Positions 22,077 to 33,688 of a stretch of 64,000 bases of DNA are shown here, in pieces. The position numbers and the translations under genes were made by a program. Location of the stretch: contig JAFMOC010000085.1 of the NCBI GenBank assembly GCA_019802505.1, positions 1,143,501 through 1,207,500 on the forward strand. Reading direction: 5' to 3'. This DNA comes from Corydoras sp. C115 (lineage: Eukaryota > Chordata > Actinopteri > Siluriformes > Callichthyidae). How positions within the stretch are numbered: position 1 is the stretch's first letter; each line of letters opens with the position of its first letter. The notes under the pieces are model-generated. The model ran no database searches. It had not been told where the DNA came from and saw only the letters and a program-made list of their open reading frames with translations.

Positions 22077-22440
22077 TTAGTTATGTATATACACTGTGCA
22101 AATGGAATTATAAAAGTGGGTTGTGCTTTTGTGCAAATATTGCAGTGCAGGGTTACAAGTTATTTTAGACATGAAAGTGCTGTGGGTTGGATTATGTCCG
22201 TTTAGTCCTGGTTCAGGGTCCGAATCGCCGTTGTGAAGAAGCTCCTCCTCGTCCTCTCTGTGTTTGCCTTCAGGAGACGAAAACGCCGTTCCCAAATCAT
22301 CTGTTATGTGATGTGCGGTTATGGTTATGTACGGTTCAGTAGCCCTCGATATCCGTGTGTCACATGTCAATGCGAATCTGTCAGCTGTGCTGACATTAGA
22401 TACAATGATGCCCATGATGTCGGGAAGGTTTTGGGTTAAC
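22077..22440. repeat. Probable older repeat remnant
   Basis: Phrases such as tgtgcaaatattgcagtgc, ggttcagggtccgaatcgcc and gaagaagctcctcctcg are familiar from dispersed fish repeats. I cannot assign a class. Confidence 0.35.
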
Positions 22441-22602
22441 CAAGTCCTTCTCAAATAGTGGGGCGCGCCCCCCTGTGGGGGCACAGTGCAAGTGATATTA
22501 AGTGTACTGAACAAACCCTCAAGAGACAACATGGAGAAATATTTAACAGAGATGACGGAGAGAGACGAAGACAATGAGACCAACAAACGTCAACCGAAAA
22601 CT

Positions 22603-22953
22603 CATTCATTCATTCATTATCTTCCACTTTATCCTCTATTAGGGTCGCGGTGGGGTTCCCCATGCCCATCCAGGGGAGAACGTCTCGGGTGCTGGGCAGA
22701 TAGACCCAGGACAGGGCGCCAATCCATCGCTGGGCATACACTCACACACACACACACACACTCTATGTGGGGCAATTTGAAGAACTCGATTGGCTTGATC
22801 CATGTTTTTGGACTGTGGGAGGAAACCGGAGAACCCGGAGGAAACCCACGCAGACACGGGGAGAACATGGAAACTCCACCCAGATGGGGATTCGAACCGT
22901 GAATCCCTAGCGCTGAGAGGCGAACGTGCTAACCACTAAGCCACTGTGCCGCC
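22603..22953 (-). repeat. V-SINE nested in the hAT element
   Basis: Perfect 12-bp TSD caaccgaaaact (22591-22602 and 22954-22965), inside the remnant BED-finger coding stretch. Confidence 0.96.
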
Positions 22954-23328
22954 CAACCGAAAACTAAAACGAGGAAATATGATGAAGTGTACGTAGCGCT
23001 TGACTTCAGTGTAACGAAGGTGGGAGACGAAGAAAGAGCGGTGTGTCTGCTGTGTCTTTAAATGTTGTCAGTGGACAGCGTGAAGACAAATAAATGAAGG
23101 CGTCATTAAAGACATTACACCCCGATCACGCTGATAACCGCTTGAGTTTTTAATCGTAAACGTGACGAGTATAACCAGCGATCATAACGCTTTATGAAGC
23201 TACTTCAGAAAAGCTGTGCTGCAAAACGGACGCGTTGGAGACATCAGTTCTGATTTCATTATTTAATTATTTTCATTAAATTTGAATTTATTATTATTTA
23301 TTTATTTTATTTCATTTGATTTTTCAGT

Positions 23329-23679
23329 GGGCGGCACGGTGGCTTAGTGGTTAGCACGTTCTCCTCTCAGCACTAGGGATTCCCGGTTCGAATCCCCATC
23401 TGGGTGGAGTTTCCATGTTCTCCCCATGTCTGCGTGGGTTTCCTCCGGGTTCTCCGGTTTCCTCCCACAGTACAAAAACATGGATCAAGCCAATTGAGTT
23501 CTTAAAATTTCCCCATATAGAGTGTGTGTGTGAGTGAGTGTGTGCCCAGCGATAGATTGGTGTCCTGTCCTGGGTGTATCTGCCCAGCGCCCGAAACTTT
23601 CTCCCCTGGATGGGCATGGGGAACCCCCCCGCAACCCTAATAGAGGATAAAGTGGATGATAATGGATGAATGAATGAAT
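23329..23679 (+). repeat. V-SINE nested in the hAT element
   Basis: Perfect 11-bp TSD gatttttcagt (23318-23328 and 23680-23690). Opposite orientation to the copy at 22603. Confidence 0.96.
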
Positions 23680-24031
23680 GATTTTTCAGTATCAAATGCA
23701 GTCAGTTCAAAAACGTTTCTAGTTTAAATAAGGATTTCATTTCATTTTCGTTTCTGTTACAAACTAAAAAACAAAGTTAATAAAATGATTCTTTGTTCTA
23801 AGTTGATCTATATTTCTTTCTGTTTTGTTTTCTTTATTGTTAATAAGGAGACATTGTTATAAACGAGGTGTATTTATAACAAATTTATAGACAAATCATA
23901 CTACAGTGGGCGTGTAAAAATACTTTATCCCATTTTGTCTTGTACGGGGGGGGGCGCAAAATGTTTTCTTCTTCCTGGGGGAGGGGGGGGGGGCTTAACA
24001 GAAAATAATTGAAAATCACTTGGTTAACATA

Positions 24032-24378
24032 GCGGCACGGTAGCTTAGTGGTTGGCATGTTCTCCTCTCAGCACTAGGGATTCCCGGTTTGAATCCCCAT
24101 CTGGGTGGAGTTTCCATGTTCTCCCCGTATCCGCGTGGGTTTCCTCTGGGTTCTCTGGTTTCCTCCCACAGTCCAAAAACATGGATCAAGTCAATTGAAT
24201 GATCCAAATTGCCCCCTTATATAGTGTGTCTGTGTCCAGTGATAGATTGGCGTCCTGTCCTGGGTCTATCTGCCCAGCGCCTGAAACGTTCTCCCCTGGA
24301 TGGGTATGGGGAACACCCCCCCCCCCCCCACCGCGACCCTAATATAGGATAAAGCGGAAAATAATGAATGAATGAATG
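24032..24378 (+). repeat. V-SINE at the hAT right border
   Basis: TSD ggttaac (24022-24028 and 24379-24385), overlapping the hAT target duplication. Contains a 13-base C run. Confidence 0.92.
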
Positions 24379-24833
24379 GGTTAACCTAACTTAGTACAGT
24401 ACATCGTTGCAGATAAATTAAAGTATTGGCTGTTGAGGTTAAACTCGGCGGTAACTGCAGTTTTACTAAATGTGCTCTTAGATGTGTCGCGTTTGCAGAA
24501 TGTTGGATTTTTATACTGAATGTTTTGCAGAGAGTACGGCTTGAGCTAATCGTCATAGTGCGGTCTTTGTTGTGAAAGCCAAAAGGAGCCCATACATCAG
24601 CTCTGTGTGCTGTGGGAGCTAAGTGTTTCCGATTCAGCCATTATTGGCAAGGTTTACTAATCTGAACGTTGGGACTACACCCTTGTTTACACTTTACTTC
24701 TAAAGTAATACGCATGTAAATTTAAAATTGTAGTTTTGAGAACTGATGCAGCCCCACAAATGTAGTATCCTGACACTTAAGTGTATCCATATTTTTAACA
24801 ACCTATTAAATAATACATTTTGATTTGCGAATA
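24379..24833. other. Repeat-free island
   Basis: 455 bp. No exon recognised. Confidence 0.4.
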
Positions 24834-24943
24834 TGTGCCCAGCGATGGATTGGCGTCCTGTCCTGGGTGTATCTGCCCAGCGCCCGAAACGTTCTCCCCT
24901 GGATGGGCATGGGGAACCCCCCCGCGAACCTAATAGGGTATAA
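24834..24943 (+). repeat. V-SINE 3' fragment
   Basis: From tgtgcccagcgatggattgg to the damaged tail gggtataatg; start of a tandemly duplicated block. Confidence 0.88.
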
Positions 24944-25660
24944 TGAGTATGTCTGTATTTTATTTATCTGATAATCACCAGATCCGGACATGTTACCCAT
25001 CCTTAATATCTTTATGACAACTAGGGACTCCCGGTTCGAATCCCCATCTGGGTGGGGTTTCCATGTTCTCCCCGTGTCCACGTGGGTTTCCTCCGGGTTC
25101 TCCGGTTTCCTCCCACAGTCCAAAGACATGGATCAAGGTCAAGTGAATTCTCCAAATTGCCCCATATAGAGTGTGTGTGTGAGTGAGTGTGTGTCCAGCG
25201 ATGGATTGGCGTCCTGTCCTGGGTGTATCTGCCCAGTGCCCGAAACGTTCTCCCCTGGATGGGCATGGGGAACCCCCCGCGACCCTAATATAGGATAATG
25301 AATGAATGAATGAGTATGTCTGTATTTTATTTCTCTGATAATCACCAGATCCGGAGATGTTAGCCATCCTTAATATTTTTATGACCACTAGGGACTCCCG
25401 GTTCGAATCCCCATCTGGGTGGGGTTTCCATGTTCTCCCCGTGTCCGTGTGGGTTTCCTCCGGGTTCTCCGGTTTCTTCCCACAGTCCAAAAACATGTCT
25501 CAAGGTCAATTGAATTCTCCAAGTTGCCCCATATAGAGTGTGTGTGTGAGTGAGTGTGTGCCCAGTGCCCGAGACGTTCTCCCCTGGATGGGCGTGGGGA
25601 CCCCCCCTCCCCTGAGTCCCTAATAGAGGATAAAGTGGAATAAAATGGATGGATGGATGG
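24944..25660 (+). repeat. Tandem duplication: 77-bp spacer plus headless V-SINE, two units
   Basis: The spacer (gagtatgtctgtattttatt ... aatatctttatgac) occurs at 24944-25020 and 25312-25387. Each is followed by a V-SINE starting at the same point (ctagggactcccggttcg): 25021-25311 and 25388-25660. The identical headless breakpoint shows duplication of a pre-existing locus. Confidence 0.92.
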
Positions 25661-26447
25661 AATATGTTTATGATACAAAGCATACAAGCTCATCTGTGAC
25701 ACATGATGAGGAAACTGTTATGGATAGAGCTCACACTGCGTCCTGCCCACGGTGATATTACACAAAAAATATTTAAATACATAGTTTTCCACAATGCCAT
25801 CCCACATACTACACTACCACAGGATGAAAACATAATGTGGTGAAATAAGCTCACGTAAATACTCGCATGCACGTCACCGCATTGATACTTTAATGACAAC
25901 TTGGTTCACCTCACTTTGTGAAACGGATGCCCTTCACCTCACATGCTCTCCTCTCTCCACAATAGGACTGTGATTCACACAGCAGTGGCCAATCACAGGA
26001 CTAACCGAGATAGGAAAAGTGAACAAAAATAGAGGCGTAGCGAGGAGATCTAACAGACGGATGCTAAAAAGAAGAGGTTTTTCTCTGCACGACCATGGAG
26101 TGAGTCAGCTCGGTCCAGACGTCACTGCCTCCTCCAGGGCCATTTAGAGCTGTGGGTTTGTGGGCTTCGCAGGCACCTCGAGTAGTGGGCTTGAGGTCAG
26201 GTTTAGCTCTGGAGGAGGACATGTTGAGATGTGCAGCTCCAAAAAAGCCTAAACTATAATGACTACCCGCAAGAACAGCAGACAAAACTTATTTACATGC
26301 CTCTGTGACCTCATAGAATTATATGTGATCTAAATCCTAATCTATTGTTTTTATTTTTACATTTATTGGTGTAAAGATTTATTTTGAAATGTATAGAGTA
26401 CATCCCGGATCATTTTTTTAAATGATCTAATTAAAATAAATTCTCTT
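25661..26447. other. Single-copy island with an unassigned open frame
   Basis: 787 bp. On the minus strand 26064-26285 is open and reads NMSSSRAKPDLKPTTRGACE, then AHKPTALNGPGGGSDVWTEL, ending in a stop. It has a protein-like composition, but I recognise no domain and no convincing donor site. It could be a short exon or a conserved non-coding element. Confidence 0.35.
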
Positions 26448-26459
26448 TCATCAATATAT

Positions 26460-26805
26460 CCATCCATTATCTTCCTCTTTATGCTCTATTAGGGTAGCAG
26501 GGGGGTTCCCCATGCCCATCCAGGGATGGCATGGGGACGCCAATCTATCGCTGGGCACACACTCACTCACACATATCTATAGCTGGGCACACACTCACTC
26601 ACATAGACACACTCTATATGGGGCAATTTGTAGACCTCAATTGACTTGATCCATGTTTTTGGACTGTGGGAGGAAACCGGAGAACCCGGAGAAAACCCAT
26701 ACGGACACGGGGAGAACATGGAAACTCCACCCAGATTGGGATTCGAACCGGGAATCCCTAGCGCTGAGAGGAGAACATGCTAACCACTAAGCCACTGTCC
26801 CACCC
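26460..26805 (-). repeat. V-SINE, first of a pair sharing one target site
   Basis: TSD tcatcaatatat at 26448-26459 and 26806-26817. Internal scramble near 26521-26600, where the cgctgggcacacactcactc block is duplicated. Confidence 0.93.
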
Positions 26806-26817
26806 TCATCAATATAT

Positions 26818-27158
26818 CCATCCATTATCTTCCGTTTTATCCTCTATTAGGGTCGCAGGGGTTCCCCATGCACTTCCAGGGGAGAACATTTCGGGCGCTG
26901 GGCAGATACACCCAGGACAGGACACCAATCTATCACTGGACACACACTCACTCACACAGACACACTCTATATGGGGCAATTTGGAGAACTCAATTGACTT
27001 GATCCATGTTTTTGGACTGTGGGAGGAAACCGGAGAACCCGGAGGAAACCCATACGGACACGGGGAGAACATGGACACTCCACCCAGATTAGGATTCGAA
27101 CCGGGAATCCCTAGCGCTGAGAGGAGAACATGCTAACCACTAAACCACTGTGCCGCCC
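26818..27158 (-). repeat. V-SINE, second of the pair
   Basis: The same 12-bp target word lies on both sides (26806-26817 and 27159-27170), giving three copies of tcatcaatatat around two V-SINEs. Confidence 0.94.
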
Positions 27159-27170
27159 TCATCAATATAT

Positions 27171-27576
27171 ATCATTCAGTTTAAATTAAAGAGAAACAAT
27201 GCAGCTATAGTGCAGTCTGTTTTTGGAGATAGGGGAATGTAAAAATTCAAACAGTGTTCATAATCTTTATTTAATTCAGTGCCCTGAAGGAGAAAAAGAG
27301 CGAGATTTATGCCCTTCGAAGGTTCTGGGCTGGGGCAGCTATCTCTACAATTGCATGTGATAACACTTCGACCCAGTCATCCCATATCTCATTACACTCT
27401 ATCAGTAACTACCATCAACCTCATTCTCTGCTTTGTCCCGCTTTCAGTGACCTAGAAACGGTATTCCATTAGAGTCGGTTTCATCACGGTAACAGATTAT
27501 TATCCTTTATAAGTGTCGATATGAAAGAAATGTCATAAATCAATACGACATAAAAAAGAAGTCCGTGTGAACATGT

Positions 27577-27617
<41 letters not shown>

Positions 27618-27829
27618 TGTAATTTGAATCATAATTGTATGTGAAACAAAACACCTATATTTTTTAGAAACAGCAAAAGTAGATAAACAGAAATTATCTT
27701 ATTATTTTTAGTAAAATATGATATAATGTGATCTTCCAAGGTATTTTTTTTTGAGTTATACAGTCACAAATATGAACAATTAGGATCAGTATTTAAGAAT
27801 TGTTCCAGTTTATTGTTCCATCCATCCCA
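27171..27829. other. Island, candidate conserved non-coding element, with an AC run
   Basis: 27260-27520 is non-repetitive and balanced in composition. (AC)n lies at 27583-27613. No exon recognised. Confidence 0.4.
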
Positions 27830-28262
27830 TCCATAAAAATCTTATCCTTTATCCTCTATTAGGGTCGTAAGGCTAATAGGGGGGGGCGGGTTTCATTTCA
27901 CTTGAATCCATCAAGGAGGAAGAAAACAGAGTTCGGGCGACCACAGGGAGATACAACCAGGACAGGGGACACCAATCCATCACTGTGCTACTAACACACT
28001 CACTCTTTTTTTTAACAGACTTAATACAAAGTTTCACTCTATATGGTTTTTATTTCAATTTGGAGATTCCTCTTCAATTAACTTGATCCATGTTTTTGCG
28101 ATCCAAACTGACTGACTAGGGAGGCTATAATTCCCGGTAAAACCCAAAGGAATTTTAATAAACCTCACTGAATAGGACTCACGGGGAGAACATGTAGAAA
28201 CTCCACTCCCCAGAATCACCTGGATTCGGCGACAGTCGAACCGGAATCTTTTACAAGAAGCC
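27830..28262 (-). repeat. Scrambled V-SINE
   Basis: Short correct V-SINE words in the right order (cctctattagggtcg, gatacaaccaggacagg, caccaatccatcactg, actctatatgg, aacttgatccatgtttttg, acggggagaacatg) are separated by unrelated inserts of 5-30 bases. Far more damaged than any other copy. Confidence 0.75.
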
Positions 28263-28269
28263 ATCACAC

Positions 28270-28500
28270 ACGCTCATCGCATACATTCATTTTCGTATTC
28301 ATAGTCGAAGTGTATATATATCCATATGCCTTAGTTTTACATATTTTTATTTGTTTTTACTTCAATCATCTAATTAGAAAAAAAAAAAAAAAAGAAAAAC
28401 AAACAAAAAAATATCCGTAGAAAAACAAGTAGAAAAAAAAACTTTTTAAAAAACCATACTTATAGCGGCATTGTGGTTTTTATTTCGCTTCATGTTACAG
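28270..28500 (+). mobile_element. Scrambled 'TTCGA' hAT MITE
   Basis: Contains tcatagtcgaa, gaaaaacaagta and catacttatagcggcattgt, in the order of the MITE at 6111-6512 but with insertions and losses. Confidence 0.55.
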
Positions 28501-28589
28501 AGCATCCTTGGAGTAAACAGTGCACCAAAGAGTTTCATTGTAATGAAAATCATAATGACAATAAAGGCGCAATTCCGGGTCGAACAGGC

Positions 28590-29012
28590 ACAGTGGTTTT
28601 TGAAAAGTGTTTAGTAACACAATTCATTGTATATTCGCCTCTCAGACGTTAGCAATATGGATCCCGGTTCGAAGGGTTCCCCATCTGGGTGGAGTTTGGG
28701 CATGTTTTCCCCGTGTCCGCTATAGGGGTGGGTTTCCATGTTTTGGAGTCGGACGGGAAACTTGTCGAACGGGTCACCTCCTCCCATACACCACATTCAT
28801 ATAGTGAAAAACATTTGGATCAAAACTCAATTGAGTGGAGTTCCAATTCATTGTAAGTGAAAAAAGGCCCATATAGAGTGTGTTCTTGTGATTCCGGTTC
28901 GCGTGTCCACCCCCCCCTTCGCTGGCTTCCTACAACAACCAAAAACCTGAGTCAATTGATCCAAAAGGAAAAAGCGGAACCCTAATGAATAAAAGCGGAA
29001 TAAATGAATGAA
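28590..29012 (+). repeat. Scrambled V-SINE
   Basis: Plus-order words (ggcacagtggttt, tcgcctctcag, cccggttcgaa, ccccatctgggtggagttt, ccccgtgtccgc, gcccatatagagtgtgt, aatgaatgaatga) with intervening foreign bases. ataaaggc.aattc flanks both sides and may be the TSD. Confidence 0.75.
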
Positions 29013-30072
29013 TGATAAAGGCAATTCTGATTCGATTCTAAATGTATAGTCAACATGTTGAAACATTCCCACAACCAATCAACCATTCAGTGTGTGTAAA
29101 TGTCATACTGAGAAAAGCCTTAAAAACATCTCAAGGTCACGACTTGCGTCCTGCAGAAGACTGCGTTTCATTCGAGGTTAGTGATGTGCACACGGCAGAT
29201 GTCTGCAAACCCGATCATACGGTCTTTTGATTAGAGACGGGCAGCTTCTTAGCTCCATTTACATTAATGAAGCGGCAGAATGATATACAACTGCAAACGA
29301 CTCGCTGATGAGGCAACAGTGCGTCCTTTCATACTGTAGAATCCCACAGGATCTGGAGAGAGTGCTGCCGACCTGCGCACTTACTTAGCTCTCTATTCAT
29401 GTGCGTGTTATTTATTTGTGTGTGCATGTCTGCTTCATGCGCTACACAGAAGTGCACTGTTAGGTACAAATCAATGGCACTGGTTTGACGCATTCGCCGT
29501 GTGTATGTCTAACACCCCTCCCTTTAAACTCCAGCCAAACTCCACTTCCTTGGCTTCCCACACATACACCTTGCGGGTGGACGCTCGGGCTGACCGAGTG
29601 GGAGTGGGCATCAAACACTTAAGGCTGTGAAGGTCGTTTGGTTTCTGGGTGTGGGTGTGTATGTTCAGGCATATGGAGGGCGCAGTCCCCTCTGTCTGAC
29701 AGGCAGAAACAGAGGGGCCATGGTGCTGAAACATTAGCAGTTGAGACCTCCAGGCTGCCTCCTGCTGATTTCATTCTACAGTGAGCTTTAACAGGCAAGT
29801 GGTAACGTGGCAGGGGTGCTAGAGGTGTACTACAGTAAAGGGCAGGTTGTGCACCATAGAGCCTTATGCAGCTGTCAGACACAATGCAATCACACACACA
29901 CACACACAGCTGACAGAGGTCGTTTCATTTGACCGCTTTTCTGTCGGAGTTCGGTGAGTTTTAACTGCTTGCATGTTCGTAAGTGTATCATGACGCAGAG
30001 ACAACGTCCGAAAAATAACTCATTTCATTTTTTTGTGTTATGGATTAACAAATTTTACAAATGCACACACTG
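29013..30072. other. Single-copy island (~1.06 kb)
   Basis: No transposon; a short AC run at 29889-29908. Several open frames but none with recognised motifs or exon borders. Confidence 0.4.
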
Positions 30073-30369
30073 TCCATCCATCCATTATCTTCAACTTTAT
30101 CCTATATTAGGGTCGTGGGGGGGGGAGGGGGGTCCCCATGCCCATCCAGGGGAGAACGTTTCGGGCGCTGGGCAGATACACCCAGGATAGGACACCAATC
30201 TATCACTGTACACACTCACTCACACAAACACACTCTATATGGGGCAATTTGGAGAATTCAATTGACCTTAATCCATGTTTTTGGACTGGGGGAGGAAACC
30301 GGAGAACCCGGAGGAAACCCACGCGGACATGGGGAGGACATGGAAACTCCACCCAGGTGGGGATTCGAT
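30073..30369 (-). repeat. V-SINE, head missing
   Basis: Ends within the B box (ggtggggattcg) and continues into unrelated sequence. Confidence 0.92.
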
Positions 30370-30630
30370 GATCAGACTCTGTCACTACCTCGGACATCAG
30401 TGTAAAGGCAGAACACAAATGACATCCATTTCTTTGTTATAGATCGCGGGGTGGAATATAAAATGCTGCCTAAAGGGGCTTATTAAAAGACTATGGTGGT
30501 TCTCTAACAGGTCCCTCTCGACACGAAGCCATGACTGTAGCATTGTTTAAAATGTCTTCCCTGTCCTAACTCATTAGGTACACTATATGAACAAAAGTAA
30601 CAAAAAACACACATCATGGTTACTGAATCA

Positions 30631-30980
30631 TTCATTTATTCATCCATTATCTTCCGCTTTATCCACTATTAGGGTCGCAGTGGGGTTCCCCATGCCCAGC
30701 CAGGGGAGAACGTTTCGGGCGCTGGGCAGATACACCCAGGACAGGACACCAATCTATCACTGGACACACTCACTCACACAGACACACTCTATATGGGGCG
30801 ATTTGGAGAACTCAATTGACCTTGATCCATGTTTTTGGACTGTGGGAGGAAACCGGAGAACCCGGAGGAAACCCACACGGACACGGGGAGGACATGGAAA
30901 CGCCACCCAGATTGGGATTCGAACCGGGAATCCCTAGTGCTGAGAGGAGAACGTGCTAACCACTAAGCCACCGTGCCGCC
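30631..30980 (-). repeat. V-SINE, full length with TSD
   Basis: Perfect 13-bp TSD ggttactgaatca (30618-30630 and 30981-30993). Confidence 0.96.
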
Positions 30981-31185
30981 GGTTACTGAATCAATTTAAT
31001 AAAAAAGTCTATTTTTGTAATATGTTACTATGGTTTTTTTTTTTAAATAATTTTATTTTGAAAGGCATAACACAATACAGATATTACAAATGATTTACAT
31101 TTCCTTACACATTTTCCTTTTTCTTTTATTAAAAAAAAACAAAAAAACAACTAACACACCCACACACATAACGGCAGCTATTTTA

Positions 31186-31336
31186 TTCATTCATTCATTC
31201 ATTATCTCCCACTTTATCCTCTATTAGGGTCGCGGTGGGGTTCCCCATGCCCATCCAGGGGAGAACGTCTCGGGCGCTGGGCAGATAGACCCAGGACAGG
31301 ACACCAATCCATCGCTAGGCACACACTCACTCACAC
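31186..31336 (-). repeat. V-SINE, 5'-truncated with TSD
   Basis: The last ~150 bp only. TSD gcagc(t/a)atttta (31174-31185 and 31337-31348). The breakpoint is at the GTGTGAGTGAGTG stretch, as in 33689-33838. Confidence 0.93.
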
Positions 31337-31467
31337 GCAGCAATTTTAATGATAGATATAATAAAATACAAACATACAGTGTGTTTTTACAAATCTCACA
31401 TGCAGTCTGTCATCATGATAGACCCAACAAATTATAGATATACGTAATTGGAAAGATTATAAATATT

Positions 31468-31640
31468 TGACCCAATATCTACAAATCAAGTATTCCAAAA
31501 ATCAGCACCTGGCCTTTTTGGGTGTATGGTTTAGTTTATATGTTCAATTAATTAATTCATTAAAGCTAATTTAGTCAGTGGTGTGTTTATTCACTGGACC
31601 ATAAACATGAATGCTTTTGTCCCGTTATCTCCTTTGACTT
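31468..31640 (-). repeat. L1 3' UTR segment, permuted order
   Basis: Holds two blocks, cccaatatctacaaatcaag... (31468-31560) and gctaatttagtcagtggtgtg... (31566-31632). The same blocks occur in opposite order at 32139-32290. Confidence 0.8.
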
Positions 31641-31665
31641 ATATTGTATTTTTGCATCCATGTTT

Positions 31666-31884
31666 TCAAGACACTTTATTCAGATTTTCAAAGTAAGATA
31701 TAAAAGGGTTCCATTTTATATAAAAAAATTTTACCGAGCCCCTCAAAGTAAACTTGACCTTTTCCAGTTTAAGATACAGCATCACATCTTCCAGCCAGGT
31801 AGCAGAAGACGGAGGATTAGAGGACTTCCAATTTAGTAAAATTCTATATGTCGCTATGTTAACTAATATTATGACTGCTGATAT
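31666..31884 (-). pseudogene. L1-type LINE ORF2 C-terminal fragment
   Basis: An open minus frame of 72 codons plus stop reads SAVIILVNIATYRILLNWKS, then NPPSSATWLEDVMLYLKLEK, then KWNPFISYFENLNKVS. This is the usual end of fish L1/Tx1-like ORF2 (LLxWKS...W...LEK...W.PF). It is followed to the left by about 200 bp of its 3' UTR. The 5' part of the element is missing. Confidence 0.75.
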
Positions 31885-32138
31885 TTACTGTGAATGACTG
31901 AACACAGCAAGCAAACATTATCTCAACTTGCTCATTTTCTCACAACACTTGGCATATTGGTTTTTTTTTTCAGTCTGTACAAGAGGAAATTTCAAGCAGG
32001 CCCAGTTTTGTTAATTTCCTTTCCATCTGCCTCACACCCATTAACATACATACAAAACAAGCGGGGCAAACGCTAGGAAAGGGGGCTCCCGCGTGCCAAT
32101 GAAATATAACAGGAACACAATTATCTAAGAATGAGCGG

Positions 32139-32290
32139 AAACTAATTTAGTCAGTGGTGTGTTTATTCACTGGTCCATAAACATGAATGCCTTTGTCCCA
32201 ATATCTACAAATCAAATATTCCAAAAATCAGCACCTGGCCTTTTTGGGTGTACGATTTAGTTTATATGTTCTATTAATTAAAATATTAAT
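32139..32290 (-). repeat. L1 3' UTR segment, second copy
   Basis: ctaatttagtcagtggtgtg... runs straight into cccaatatctacaaatc... without a break, the reverse block order of the copy at 31468. Confidence 0.8.
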
Positions 32291-32359
32291 TAATTAAAAT
32301 TACAAGGTTTCTGAATTAGGTTTATTGATTCCATCAGAGAGTAATTAAAGTATTAATAT

Positions 32360-32696
32360 CCATCCATCCATTATCTCCCGCTTTATCCTATATTAGGGTC
32401 ACGGGGGGGTTCCCCATGCCCATCCAGGGGAGAACGTCTCGGGCGCTGGGCAGATACACCCAGGACAGGACGCTAATCTATCGCTGGGCACACACTCACT
32501 CACTCATACACACTCTATATAGAGAACTCAATTGACTTGATCCATGTTTTTGGACTGTGGGAGGAAACTGGAGAACCCGGAGGAAACCCACGCGGGTACG
32601 GGGAGAACATGGAAACTCCACCCAGAAGGGGATTCGAACCGGGAATCCCCAGTGCTGAGAGGCGAACGTGCTAACCACTACACCACGGTGCTGCCC
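32360..32696 (-). repeat. V-SINE with TSD
   Basis: Perfect 14-bp TSD taaagtattaatat (32346-32359 and 32697-32710). Confidence 0.95.
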
Positions 32697-32710
32697 TAAA
32701 GTATTAATAT

Positions 32711-33171
32711 AAAACCATAAAATTGGGCCACGATGCAATTACACAATGGTTTGGTCCATAGCTGTAAATAAACCTCAAAGTGCAAATATTTGGTGAGAAA
32801 TGAATATTGCACAGTGTTTAAATTTCCTTTAGAAAAATGGATATCAATTTAAAAAAAAAAGCTGAGGTAATTTAAATGACAAGATTCAGCACATCATTAA
32901 ATTTTTTTTACATTTTTTTTACATTCTGACTCACTTGTACTGATGCGGGTCGAAGAGCATCATCACACAGCAGCCTCACAAGCACATTTATGTCCACATT
33001 CACACCTTCATGTCTTCTCATTATTCACTTAATGCTCTCAATGACCTCAACATTTTGAAGTAGAACTAATCTACAATATAAAATTAGAAAAAAATTATTT
33101 GAACAAAACTACAGTATATAGACCCCCTTCAAAGATCCCCTTTTTAATCAGAATTTAAAATGTAAATCTGG
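32711..33171. other. AT-rich unique stretch
   Basis: 460 bp. Nothing recognised. Confidence 0.4.
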
Positions 33172-33516
33172 GGGCGGCACGGTGGTTTAGTTGTTAGCAC
33201 GTTCTCCTCTCAGCGCTAGGGATTCCCGGTTCGAATCCCCATCTGGGTGGAGTTTCCATGTTCTCCCCGTGTCCGCGTGGGTTTCCTCTGGGTTCTCTGG
33301 TTTCCTCCCACAGTCCAAAAACATGGATCAAGTCAATTGAATTCTCCAAATTGCCCCATATAGAGTGTGTGTGTGAGTGAGTGTGTGCCCACTGATAGAT
33401 TGGTGTCCTGTCCTGGGTCTATCTGCCCAGCGCCCGAAACGTTCTCCCCTGGATGGGCATGGGGAACCCCCCTGCGACCCTAATATAGGATAAAGCACAA
33501 GATCATGGATGGATGG
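33172..33516 (+). repeat. V-SINE, full length
   Basis: From gggcggcacggtgg to gatcatggatggatgg. No certain TSD. Confidence 0.94.
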
Positions 33517-33688
33517 AAAAATTTAAATCCTAATAGAACTTTGCAGGGATACGTTACAGTGAGAAGCCACAAAAATCTTTTATGGACTAATTTAATAAAT
33601 ATGACCTCATCTGTGAAACCTGGAGGGGTAGGCGTCACACTTATTAATGTTTATTAATAAACTTTCAAAAATTCTGTCTGGCAATTTA

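Larger units (their letters stand above)
22441..24022 (+). mobile_element. Non-autonomous hAT with BED-finger remnant, carrying two nested V-SINEs
   Basis: TIRs caagtccttctcaaat and aattgaaaatcacttg, flanked by gggttaac / gttaac. Removing the V-SINEs at 22603-22953 and 23329-23679 leaves about 0.88 kb colinear with 1745-2605. The BED remnant restarts after the first V-SINE (KYDEVYVALDFSVTKVGDEE, then RAVCLLCL and a stop). Confidence 0.88.
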
